From Clostridiaceae bacterium (GTDB lineage Bacteria > Bacillota > Clostridia > Oscillospirales > Acutalibacteraceae), in the NCBI GenBank assembly GCA_016297645.1, contig JAEDGF010000030.1:1-23284 (forward strand): a stretch of 23,284 nt of DNA, written 5' to 3'. The notes under the pieces are model-generated. The model searched no databases. It was given only the letters and a program-made list of their open reading frames with translations, and was not told the origin of the DNA. The position numbers and the translations under genes were made by a program. Shown here piece by piece: positions 15,353 through 22,213 of this stretch (positions within the stretch are counted from its first letter, which is position 1; each line of letters starts with the position of its first letter).

Positions 15353-15690
15353 CGAGTGGGGTTGTAAGCCGGGTTCTGTCTTTTAAGACGGTCATCTATC
15401 TTGGCGCACGGTTGCCCGTACGCTCACGCCACCTTTCGAAGTATGGGCCGAGCAAGCCACTTCCTTCGGTGTTGCTTCGGATAGGGTTTACAGGACGCAG
15501 CCGTTCCCGGTGCGCCGGTGAGCTCTTACCTCGCCTTTCCACCCTTACCTGCCGTAAAGCAGGCGGTATATCTCTGTTGCACTTTCCCTAAGGTCACCCT
15601 CGGCGGCCGTTAGCCGTTATCCCGCTCTGCGAAGCCCGGACTTTCCTCACCAAACAAAATGTTTCAAGCGCGACCGTCCGCCCCACTCGC
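15353..15690 (-). ncRNA. rnpB: RNase P RNA, bacterial type A
   Basis: Catalytic RNA that matures the 5' ends of tRNAs. On the minus strand the 5' part contains the universal GAGGAAAGTCCGGGCT, and the middle AGGGAAAGTGCAACAGAGA. An L15-type CCA-binding segment (AGGTAAGAGCTCACCGG) follows, and the 3' part ends in ACAGAACCCGGCTTACA. The ends pair as helix P1: 15681-15689 with 15353-15361 (CGAGTGGGG/CCCCACTCG), which fixes the boundaries within a base or two, about 338 nt in all. The architecture fits type A, as expected of Clostridia rather than Bacilli. Nine T follow the 3' end on the minus strand, then a strong hairpin terminator. Confidence 0.97.
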
Positions 15691-15697
15691 AGAAAAA

Positions 15698-15726
15698 AGT
15701 ATACAGCATTACCGTAAAAATGTCAA
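15698..15726 (-). promoter_or_regulatory. Sigma-A promoter of rnpB
   Basis: On the minus strand a perfect TTGACA (-35, 15721-15726), 17-base spacer and TATACT (-10, 15698-15703). The expected start near 15691 coincides with the 5' end of helix P1, which supports both calls. Confidence 0.9.
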
Positions 15727-15759
15727 ACATTAAAATACGGTTAATTTTTTTAGTGATGA

Positions 15760-15788
15760 TTGAAAAAACATAAGTGCTGTGATAGAAT
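15760..15788 (+). promoter_or_regulatory. Sigma-A promoter of the HD-domain gene
   Basis: TTGAAA (-35, 15760-15765), 17-base spacer, TAGAAT (-10, 15783-15788). It is back to back with the rnpB promoter, the two -35 boxes being 33 bases apart. Confidence 0.78.
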
Positions 15789-15848
15789 ATAGCGTGTTAA
15801 TACAGAGTTTACTTTTTTCATAAATAATAGAAAGGGATGATTTGCTTT

Positions 15849-16397
15849 ATGGGAAAGCTATTTGACAGATGGGTGCGTTCGTACACGATAACCCCCGAAA
15901 ACGCAGCCGAGTTTTTTTCGATAATAAACGACCTCTATTTTACGGAAAACTTACAGGGTCAGGCTAAATTCCCGCAGCACTCCGAGGTAAACCGCCTCGA
16001 CCATGTGCGCAGCGTCGCTTTCCTGACTTATATTTACTGCAAAGAGCACTCGCTCGATGTCCGCACCGCGACACGCGCCGCAATAATGCACGACCTGACT
16101 TATTACGACTGGCATGACGGCGATTGGAGCCACCGTCCGCACGGATACCGCCACCCGGCGTTTGCAATGAAAAACGCCGCCGAGCTTGATCCCACGCTCA
16201 ATGAGAAGGGGCGCTTCATAATTCTTCGCCATATGTGGCCGCTCACGGTCGTACCGCCTGCTTCGAAGGAGGGCTGGGCGGTTTCCCTTATCGACAAATA
16301 CTGCGCAACCCGTGAAATGCTGCGCGGTGAGATAAAATATTTCGCACGCCGCTTCGAGGAGGCAAAAAAAGACGCGGAGGAAAAAGATGTTCGATAA
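15849..16397 (+). CDS. HD-domain phosphohydrolase
   Basis: 182 residues from the ATG at 15849; the SD-like AAGGGATGA stands 8 bases upstream, whereas the in-frame ATG at 15837 is part of that site. The HD metal ligands are His52 (LDHVRS), His81-Asp82 (AIMHDLTYYD), and probably His102, His128 (ILRHMWPL) and Asp149 (SLIDKYCA). This H...HD...H...H...D pattern suggests a binuclear metal phosphohydrolase, family-typically acting on nucleotides or other phosphate esters; the substrate is unknown. The C-terminal 25 residues are a charged helix. The last 11 bases overlap the start of the membrane protein gene, whose ribosome binding site (GGAGG) lies inside this gene, so the two are cotranscribed and probably coupled. 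A strong own promoter stands upstream. Confidence 0.88.
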   Translation: MGKLFDRWVRSYTITPENAAEFFSIINDLYFTENLQGQAKFPQHSEVNRLDHVRSVAFLTYIYCKEHSLDVRTATRAAIMHDLTYYDWHDGDWSHRPHGYRHPAFAMKNAAELDPTLNEKGRFIILRHMWPLTVVPPASKEGWAVSLIDKYCATREMLRGEIKYFARRFEEAKKDAEEKDVR

Positions 16398-17292
16398 AAT
16401 CGTTTACTACACACTGATGTTTTTCCTGTACAGTGCGCTCGGCTGGGCAGTCGAATCCACCTACCGCACACTGGGGGAATATATAACATCCGGGAAAAAG
16501 GTATTCAAAATAATCAACACAGGTTTTCTTTACGGGCCTATCTGCCCGATATACGGCACGGGTGCGCTCGTTTTCGAGATACTTGTGCTGCCGTTTTCCG
16601 AACCGCACGAAAAACGCTGGTGGGTAGTCATTCTTATCGGTGCTGTTTTTGCCGATGTCGTTGAATACATCACGAGCTTTTTAATGGAAAAGCTCTTCCA
16701 CGCCCGCTGGTGGGACTACACGGACGAATTTCTCAACATAAAAGGCAGAATTTGCTTCAAGCACACCTGCTACTGGGGCTTGTTCTCGTTTTTATTCTGC
16801 TATTTTATAAGTCCCGTTTACACATATCTTATCAGCTTCATTCCGGTGCAGCTCTACAAACCTATTCTCGCGGTCATTCTCGTTATTTTCGTTTTCGACC
16901 TCGTGCTGACGGTAAGAGCCGCCGCAGATGTTTCAAAGCTCATCCGCAAGCTCGACGAATTGAAGCTCAACATAAACATGGCAGCCGAAATGGTGAAGGC
17001 AACAGCCGAAACGCTTATGGGCGACGCGCAGGAAAAGTACGACGAATTCCAGCAGATGCTCGCCTCCGGTTCGGAAAAGCTGAACACCTGGAAGGGCGAC
17101 ATCACCGAGCAGCTCAACGAACTTAAAAAGCAGACGGAGCAAATGCGTGAGCGCGGCGGCGGAAGATATCCGAAGCGCACAAAACGCCTGTTCGGCACTT
17201 ATGCAGGCAAGCGCACGGCAAAAACACTGCCCGAGCTTGAAAAAAAGTGGAATGAGATAAAGGCAAAGGTCAAGGGACACGACGGCGAGTAA
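16387..17292 (+). CDS. PF06541-type membrane protein (annotated 'putative ABC transporter permease') with coiled-coil tail
   Basis: 301 residues. The N-terminal half has about five membrane helices (roughly 5-25, 45-68, 78-100, 124-150, 155-178). It carries the family signatures LGWAVESTYRT (18-28), NTGFLYGPICPIYGTGAL (44-61) and ARWWDYTDEFLNIKGRICF (about 105-123). Despite the 'ABC permease' label on the family, no ATP-binding partner is visible here, and its transport role is unproven. From about 180 the protein turns soluble: a long amphipathic helix or coiled coil (SKLIRKLDELKLNINMAAEM to EQLNELKKQTEQMRERG) and a basic tail (RYPKRTKRLFGTYAGKRTAK). The ATG at 16387 follows GGAGG by 6 bases and overlaps the HD gene by 11 bases. 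Confidence 0.85.
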   Translation: MFDKIVYYTLMFFLYSALGWAVESTYRTLGEYITSGKKVFKIINTGFLYGPICPIYGTGALVFEILVLPFSEPHEKRWWVVILIGAVFADVVEYITSFLMEKLFHARWWDYTDEFLNIKGRICFKHTCYWGLFSFLFCYFISPVYTYLISFIPVQLYKPILAVILVIFVFDLVLTVRAAADVSKLIRKLDELKLNINMAAEMVKATAETLMGDAQEKYDEFQQMLASGSEKLNTWKGDITEQLNELKKQTEQMRERGGGRYPKRTKRLFGTYAGKRTAKTLPELEKKWNEIKAKVKGHDGE

Positions 17293-17443
17293 GAAGAACA
17301 GCTGCCGACGCGCAAAAAAAACGGCTGCCGCGCTTATCGGACATTCTGCAAAGCGGATTTCCACATTCAACAACGCAGCCGCCGGAATCAAAACGGCTGT
17401 CGGCGCTCATTAAAATCCTTTTTATCCCTCGTTTCCCCCGGAC

Positions 17444-17478
17444 GGCAGGCTGATAAAAAAATCCGAAATAAGCCTGCC
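17444..17478 (+). terminator. Candidate terminator after the HD/PF06541 pair
   Basis: 8-bp stem GGCAGGCT/AGCCTGCC (17444-17451, 17471-17478) with a 19-base loop, followed by GGACATCTTCTTTTC. It is 150 bases past the stop codon. A smaller CAGCCG/CGGCTG hairpin (17376-17399) precedes it. The gap 17293-17522 otherwise shows no gene. Confidence 0.45.
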
Positions 17479-17522
17479 GGACATCTTCTTTTCACAGACG
17501 CAAAAAAAATAAAAAAATACTC

Positions 17523-17551
17523 TTGACAACCGCACTATGTTTCTGTATAAT
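17523..17551 (+). promoter_or_regulatory. Consensus sigma-A promoter of the tRNA pair
   Basis: Perfect TTGACA (-35, 17523-17528) and perfect TATAAT (-10, 17546-17551) with a 17-base spacer, starting about 12 bases before the mature tRNA-Asp 5' end. This strength is typical of stable-RNA genes. Confidence 0.93.
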
Positions 17552-17569
17552 TGTCGTGTTGTCAGTTTT

Positions 17570-17646
17570 GGCCCGGTAGTTCAGTTGGTTAGAACGCTAG
17601 CCTGTCACGCTAGAGGTCGACGGTTCGAGCCCGTTCCGGGTCGCCA
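17570..17646 (+). tRNA. tRNA-Asp (GTC)
   Basis: Complete 77-base cloverleaf including encoded CCA. The acceptor stem pairs GGCCCGG with CCGGGTC (one G-U). The D-arm is TTCAGTTGGTTAGAA, the anticodon loop CTGTCAC reads GTC (decoding GAY), and the T-arm is ACGG-TTCGAGC-CCGT-type. Confidence 0.97.
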
Positions 17647-17652
17647 CAACAC

Positions 17653-17728
<76 letters not shown>

Positions 17729-17732
17729 AAAG

Positions 17733-17765
17733 TCGGTAAGTATCTTACGGTACTTACCGATTTTT
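17733..17765 (+). terminator. Intrinsic terminator of the tRNA operon
   Basis: Perfect 10-bp stem TCGGTAAGTA/TACTTACCGA (17733-17742, 17751-17760), 8-base loop, then TTTTT. It begins four bases after the tRNA-Thr CCA. Confidence 0.93.
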
Positions 17766-17785
17766 CCTTTTCGTCCGCCCGCAGC

Positions 17786-17827
17786 TTCACAGTCTACCGC
17801 CCGTTGCCTGCCGCACGCTGTACGCAA
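17786..17827. repeat. Degenerate heptanucleotide array 1
   Basis: Six consecutive 7-base units starting with TTCACAG and TCTACCG and ending with CACGCTG and TACGCAA; two further units (to 17841) drift away. Units are pyrimidine-rich at positions 1-2, usually C at 3 and G or A at 7. TTCACAG and TACGCAA recur exactly, in phase, in array 2. Confidence 0.5.
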
Positions 17828-18097
17828 CCTACATTCTGCTAAATTTTGGCATATACAATGGTTTTAGACCGATTTGTTGATATTTTAGAAATTAAACACC
17901 TTAAAAATATTCTAATTTAAGAACTATTGCGCTATAATGAGTTTATTTTCTTTGCCGTTTTTCTGTTATTAAAAAAAATTATTAACACATACAAAAATAT
18001 CTTTTTTTGAGTCTTTGATCTCACATATTCTTTGATTATCTTCTGTTTTCTCGTTCTTTCTCGTTTTGTATGTGATAATTCCGAGGGGAATTTAGGG
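17828..18097. other. AT-rich gene-free spacer between the heptad arrays
   Basis: About 270 bases, markedly AT-rich compared with the surrounding genes, with no supportable gene on either strand. A possible promoter (TTCTAA at 17910-17915, 17-base spacer, TATAAT at 17933-17938) points toward the aspartate kinase gene. Short inverted repeats (CTTAAA/TTTAAG, TTAGAA/TTCTAA) lie beside it. No lysine riboswitch or other leader RNA was recognised. Confidence 0.5.
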
Positions 18098-18209
18098 TAC
18101 GCAAAACACCGACTGCCGTTCACAGCTCACTGTCCACCGTCGGCGGATCACCGCCTGTCACCCGCCGTCCGCCGCCCGCCGTCCGTCATTCACAGCCCGT
18201 CGTACGCCG
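18098..18209. repeat. Degenerate heptanucleotide array 2
   Basis: Sixteen consecutive 7-base units without a phase break. It starts TACGCAA, AACACCG; the middle includes TCCACCG, ATCACCG, CCCGCCG, TCCGCCG, CCCGCCG; the end is TTCACAG, CCCGTCG, TACGCCG. The approximate consensus is YCCRCCG. The block is far more GC-rich than its flanks. Confidence 0.6.
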
Positions 18210-18274
18210 TTTTCATATTACTTTTTTCTATAACGACGGGTAAAATAATATATGTAAAAAGTGTGAAAATCGTG

Positions 18275-18303
18275 TTGTATTCGACAAATAAAAAAAGTAT
18301 AAT
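18275..18303 (+). promoter_or_regulatory. Candidate promoter of the aspartate kinase cluster
   Basis: TTGTAT (-35, 18275-18280), 17-base spacer, perfect TATAAT (-10, 18298-18303). The leader would be about 45 bases, too short for a lysine riboswitch. A second TATAAT (18329-18334) lies closer to the gene without a clear -35. Confidence 0.6.
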
Positions 18304-18353
18304 ATATAAATGGGTTTCATTTTCATTATATAATTTATATCGGAGTGCATTTT

Positions 18354-19667
18354 ATGATCAAAGTTGTTAAGTTCGGCGGCTCGTCGCTTGCCGATGCCGT
18401 CCAATTCAAAAAAGTCGCAAACATAATAAAGAGCGACCCTTCAAGAAAGTATGTCGTTGCGTCAGCCCCCGGCAAGCGCAATTCACACGACGAAAAGGTG
18501 ACCGATCTGCTGCTTCAATGCTTCCGCCTTGCAGGTGAAAAGCGCAGCATAGACGAAACCTTCGAAAAGGTTGCAAACCGCTACCGCGAGATAATCAGGG
18601 ACTTAAAGCTGTCGTTTTCGCTTGACGAGGATCTCGCCGGCATAAAAATGGCAATCATGCACCACGCGGGCTGCGACTACATCGCAAGCCGCGGCGAGTA
18701 TCTCAACTCAAAGCTCCTTGCAGCCTATCTCGATTTCCCGTTTATTGACGCAGAGGACTGCATATTCTTCGACGACGCGGGAAAACTCGATAGCGAAAAA
18801 ACCGAAAAGGAACTCTCGCAGGTGCTGTCGCTTCACGAGTATGCCGTCATTCCGGGTTTTTACGGAATTCTGCCCAACGGCATGATAAAGACATTTTCAC
18901 GCGGCGGCTCGGATATAACCGGCTCGATAGTCGCCGGTGCGGTGCGCGCCGACCTCTATGAGAACTGGACGGATGTTTCCGGTATGCTCATGGCAGACCC
19001 GAGGTACATAGACAATCCCCGACCGATAGCGGAGATAACATACAGAGAGCTGCGCGAGCTGTCGTACATGGGTGCGACGGTAATGCATGACGAGGCGATA
19101 TTCCCCGTCCGCAAAGCGAGAATCCCGATAAACATCAGGAACACGAACGACCCCAAAGCCCCCGGCACCATGATAGTTTCGAAAGCCGCAAGCAACCTTG
19201 TCGATACCGTCATAACGGGCATTGCCGGTAAAAAGGGCATAACGGCTCTCCATGTCGAAAAGGACATGATGAACAGCGAAGTAGGCTTCGGCAAGAAAGT
19301 GCTTGAAGTGCTTGAAAGTCATGATATCTCTTTTGAGCATCTCCCCTCCGGAATCGACACGATGAGCGTTCTCGTCGAATCGAAGGCCATTGAAGAATGC
19401 AAAGGCTCGATAACCGCCGAAATGGTCAAAAAGGTCAACCCGGACTCTATTACGATAGTGGAAAATCTTTGTCTTGTAGCGGTCGTCGGCAGAGGAATGG
19501 TCGCGACGGAAGGTACTGCCGCCCGTGTGTTTACGGCGCTTGCACGCAACCATGTAAACATAAGAATGATCGACCAGGGGTCGAGCGAAATAAACATTAT
19601 AGTTGCCGTTGAAGAAAAGGATTTCAGCACGACTATTAAAGCGATATATGACGAATTCGTAAAATAA
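18354..19667 (+). CDS. lysC: Aspartate kinase with two ACT domains
   Basis: 437 residues, normal length. It phosphorylates aspartate, the first step toward lysine, threonine, methionine and diaminopimelate for the cell wall. Kinase motifs are KFGGSS (6-11), FSRGGSDITGS (181-191, nucleotide and aspartate binding) and ENWTDVSGMLMADPR (203-217). The C-terminus, from about 300, holds two ACT domains (VEKDMMNSEVGFGKKVLEVL; VVGRGMVATEGTAARVFTAL with NIRMIDQGSSEINI), the usual allosteric sensors of end-product amino acids. The ATG at 18354 has CGGAG eight bases upstream; the in-frame GTG at 18345 overlaps that site. Its neighbour 17 bases downstream is dUTPase, not other aspartate-pathway genes. No lysine riboswitch was seen, so control is likely allosteric. 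Confidence 0.95.
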   Translation: MIKVVKFGGSSLADAVQFKKVANIIKSDPSRKYVVASAPGKRNSHDEKVTDLLLQCFRLAGEKRSIDETFEKVANRYREIIRDLKLSFSLDEDLAGIKMAIMHHAGCDYIASRGEYLNSKLLAAYLDFPFIDAEDCIFFDDAGKLDSEKTEKELSQVLSLHEYAVIPGFYGILPNGMIKTFSRGGSDITGSIVAGAVRADLYENWTDVSGMLMADPRYIDNPRPIAEITYRELRELSYMGATVMHDEAIFPVRKARIPINIRNTNDPKAPGTMIVSKAASNLVDTVITGIAGKKGITALHVEKDMMNSEVGFGKKVLEVLESHDISFEHLPSGIDTMSVLVESKAIEECKGSITAEMVKKVNPDSITIVENLCLVAVVGRGMVATEGTAARVFTALARNHVNIRMIDQGSSEINIIVAVEEKDFSTTIKAIYDEFVK

Positions 19668-19684
19668 CACACGGAGAAACAATA

Positions 19685-20128
19685 ATGACGGTAACATTAA
19701 AGATAAAAAAACTGACAGACAAAGCCATTGTCCCCACCTACGGGACGCAGTTCAGCGCCGGAGCGGATCTCTGCAATGCGGAGGAAGCCCCTGTTGTGGT
19801 CGAGCCGGGAGAAACGCGCCTTGTCCACACCGGGCTTTCTTTTGAGATTCCGGAAGGGTGCGTGGGACTTATTTTTGCACGCAGCGGACTTGCCTCAAAG
19901 CGCGGACTCGCGCCCGCAAATAAGGTCGGCGTTATCGACAGCGACTACCGCGGCGAAGTAATGGTTTCGCTTTTCAACCAGTCCTCTCTGACGCAGACTA
20001 TCGAATACGGCGACCGCATCGCGCAGATAGCAATAGTCCCCTTTATCAAGGCGCAGTTCGAATTGGCAGACGAGCTTTCCGATACCGTCCGCGGCGAGGG
20101 CGGCTTCGGCTCGACCGGAACGAAATAA
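19685..20128 (+). CDS. dut: dUTP diphosphatase (trimeric dUTPase)
   Basis: 147 residues, the size of homotrimeric dUTPases, which cut dUTP to dUMP and keep uracil out of DNA. All five motifs are present in order: AGADLC (25-30), ARSGLASKRGL (65-75), GVIDSDYRGEV (82-92, with catalytic Asp85 and the substrate-stacking Tyr88), GDRIAQIAI (109-117), and the flexible P-loop-like RGEGGFGSTG (136-145). The ATG follows CGGAG by about 9 bases. It lies 17 bases after lysC and 37 before the MFS gene, so it is probably in one transcript with them. Confidence 0.97.
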   Translation: MTVTLKIKKLTDKAIVPTYGTQFSAGADLCNAEEAPVVVEPGETRLVHTGLSFEIPEGCVGLIFARSGLASKRGLAPANKVGVIDSDYRGEVMVSLFNQSSLTQTIEYGDRIAQIAIVPFIKAQFELADELSDTVRGEGGFGSTGTK

Positions 20129-20165
20129 AAAAAGACAAGAATAAGGAACAGAAAGAACGAAAGAA

Positions 20166-21419
20166 ATGGCATCTAAACTCAACACCGCAAAAAAAACAAC
20201 GGCGGATATTTTCGCTATACTCTGCCCGCTCATATATTTTGCAAGTTATTTGACAAGAAAAGATTACTCGATAGTTATGGCGGCGATAACGGAAACCGAG
20301 CACATAACAAAATCCGTTGCGGGTATTCCCGAAAGCCTTGCGCTGATTTCTTACGGCGCGGGACAAATCATAAGCGGTATTCTCGGCGACAAGATAAAGC
20401 CGCACAAAATGATATCAATAGGACTTACCGCGACAGCAATTTTCAACACGGCTATGGCTCTTGTGTCCGACCCCACGGCGAGAGCGGTCATATGGTTCTT
20501 AAACGGCTTTGCGCAGTCCATGCTCTGGCCGCCTATGGTACGCATTCTCGCTGCCGTAATGGACGAAAAACGGTACAACAATGTCTGCGTCAATGTCAAT
20601 GTCGCGGGTATTTCGGGTACGATTTTCCTGTACCTTACTTCGTCCCTCATATGGATAAGATTTTTTACATGGAAGTACACCTTCTTTGCGTCAGCCGTAC
20701 TCTGCTTTGTCATTCTCACGATGTGGCTCATAGGCTGCAAAAAGGCGTTCCCTGACGGCGACCCGTTTGACAAGAAAAAGGCGAAAGCAGCCGACACGGA
20801 CGAAAAGAAGCTGCCGAAATTGACCTTTGGCGTAATCATGTCGTCCGGCTTCCTGCTTATTGCCTTGGCGATAATATTCCAGGGCGCGCTGCGCGACGGC
20901 ATTACGGACTGGGTTCCCACTTTCATAAGCGAAACCTTCGCTCTTAAAAGCTCCAATGCCATATTAAAGTCCGTTCTGCTGCCGATTCTCGGCGTTATTT
21001 CGCTTAAAGTCGTGGGCGCTATAAACAATAAGCTCGTACATGAGGAAACAAAGGGTGCGGGCTGGATATTCGCAGTCGGTCTTGCGTGCTGCGCAGCTCT
21101 CGTATTCTGCTACACCTCAAACCAATATATCACGCTGACGGTAAGCGCTCTTGCAGTGGGAACAATGCACGGAGTCAACTTCTTCTTGGTGTGCATCGTC
21201 CCGGCGCGTTTTGAAAAATACGGCATGGTTTCAACCATGTCAGGCATAATTAACTCTCTAACATATGTCGGTTCTGCCGCCGCGATATACATTTTCGGCG
21301 CGGTATCCGAGTTCTTCGGCTGGAACGCCGTTGTTATCACATGGGCGATAACCGCAGTCCTCGGCACGCTCTGCTGCTTTTTGGCTGCAAAGCCGTGGCG
21401 TAAATTTATCAGAAGCTGA
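20166..21419 (+). CDS. MFS transporter, organophosphate:phosphate antiporter (GlpT/UhpT)-like
   Basis: 417 residues with about 12 hydrophobic segments and a charged central loop (about 195-218, KKAFPDGDPFDKKKAK...DEKK), the normal MFS layout. The first half has the typical loop between helices 2 and 3 (GQIISGILGDKIKPHKMI). NGFAQSMLWPPMVRILA resembles the OPA branch (GlpT/UhpT/PgtP-like). The second half includes FQGALRDGITDWVPTFISE, again typical of that branch. Substrate unproven: a phosphorylated sugar or glycerol compound is the family expectation. No strong ribosome binding site is seen; the nearest purine-rich match is AAGGAA, 14 bases upstream. The stop overlaps the next start by one base (TGATG), suggesting coupled translation. 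Confidence 0.9.
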   Translation: MASKLNTAKKTTADIFAILCPLIYFASYLTRKDYSIVMAAITETEHITKSVAGIPESLALISYGAGQIISGILGDKIKPHKMISIGLTATAIFNTAMALVSDPTARAVIWFLNGFAQSMLWPPMVRILAAVMDEKRYNNVCVNVNVAGISGTIFLYLTSSLIWIRFFTWKYTFFASAVLCFVILTMWLIGCKKAFPDGDPFDKKKAKAADTDEKKLPKLTFGVIMSSGFLLIALAIIFQGALRDGITDWVPTFISETFALKSSNAILKSVLLPILGVISLKVVGAINNKLVHEETKGAGWIFAVGLACCAALVFCYTSNQYITLTVSALAVGTMHGVNFFLVCIVPARFEKYGMVSTMSGIINSLTYVGSAAAIYIFGAVSEFFGWNAVVITWAITAVLGTLCCFLAAKPWRKFIRS

Positions 21420-22213
21420 TGAGCGCGGACGGTTTTGTGGAAAAACCGAATCTGCCGAACAACAGCGTGACGCTTTGTATCTGTTCCGACCGTTACACCG
21501 CAGACGCGCTTAACAGACTCGGAATAAAGACGCTCGGCACCGTCCCGTCACCGTTTTTACTGCCGGAGGTCAGCACTCACCCGGATATGCAGCTCTGCCA
21601 CACAGGCGGTAAAACCGTGGTTATCGACTCTTTTCAAAAGGGGCTTTCGGCATCACTTGCCGAAAACGGCTTTGCTGTTATCACGGACGCTTCTCCCGAA
21701 AGAAAGTACCCCGGCGATATCATCTACAACGCGGCGCTGTGTGCGGACACCGCATTCGGACTCACCGAACGCCTTTCCGAAAAGCTCTCGGCGGAACTAA
21801 CGCGGAGAAAGACAAAAACCGTAAGGGTGAATCAGGGTTATGCGAAGTGTTCCGTATGCGTCGTCGAGAAACGGGCAATCATCACGGACGACCCCGGCAT
21901 TGCCGCAGCGGCTAAACGGCTCGGCTTTGATGTTCTGACGGCGGAAAAGGGAGATATATTTCTGTCCGACAGTCATTACGGCTTCATCGGCGGATGCAGC
22001 GGGAAAATTTCAAAGGACACCATTGCTTTTACGGGCTGCCTTGACAGCCATCGCAACTGCGACCAAATCAGGACTTTCCTGAAAAAACACGGCTGCAAGC
22101 CGCTGGAACTTACAAACGGTATACTAAAAGATGTGGGCAGTATTCTGCCCGTTAAGGAGGAAAAAGAATGTATTCACTGGGTATTGACATCGGAGGAACT
22201 AAATGCGCGGTAA
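21419..22213 (+). CDS. GME-fold protein, DUF6873-like
   Basis: 264 residues. The sequence looks like the uncharacterised DUF6873 group of the guanidino-group-modifying-enzyme (arginine deiminase/amidinotransferase) superfold. Visible blocks are RVNQGYAKCSVCVV (about 136-149), ITDDPGIAAAAKRLGFDVL (about 155-173) and FLSDSHYGFIGGCSGKISKDTIAFTG (about 181-206). SHRNCDQIRTFL follows near 210-221, and the C-terminus ends with ELTNGILKDVGSILPV. The repeated strand-helix units fit that fold. Catalytic competence as a deiminase cannot be judged; the well-placed Cys and His residues would need a structure comparison. There is no separate ribosome binding site; the start overlaps the transporter stop (TGATG). 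The 3' end overlaps the ROK gene by 46 bases in another frame and carries that gene's AAGGAGG. Confidence 0.65.
   Translation: MSADGFVEKPNLPNNSVTLCICSDRYTADALNRLGIKTLGTVPSPFLLPEVSTHPDMQLCHTGGKTVVIDSFQKGLSASLAENGFAVITDASPERKYPGDIIYNAALCADTAFGLTERLSEKLSAELTRRKTKTVRVNQGYAKCSVCVVEKRAIITDDPGIAAAAKRLGFDVLTAEKGDIFLSDSHYGFIGGCSGKISKDTIAFTGCLDSHRNCDQIRTFLKKHGCKPLELTNGILKDVGSILPVKEEKECIHWVLTSEELNAR

Noticed and set aside
15304..15591. Open frame of 95 codons on the plus strand
   Set aside because: It lies over the terminator and antisense to rnpB, whose RNA signatures are unmistakable.
15837..15848. Upstream ATG as the start of the HD gene
   Set aside because: It abuts its own purine run with no spacing; the ATG at 15849 has a proper distance from that site.
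17786..18209. Possible CRISPR array
   Set aside because: The repeat unit is 7 bases with no spacers and no 25-40 base repeats; no cas genes are nearby.
18210..18353. Lysine riboswitch upstream of aspartate kinase
   Set aside because: The best promoter leaves a leader of only about 45 bases, and I see no lysine-element helices or terminator in front of the gene.
18897..19697. Minus-strand open frame of 266 codons
   Set aside because: It is antisense to lysC, which has full aspartate kinase motifs.
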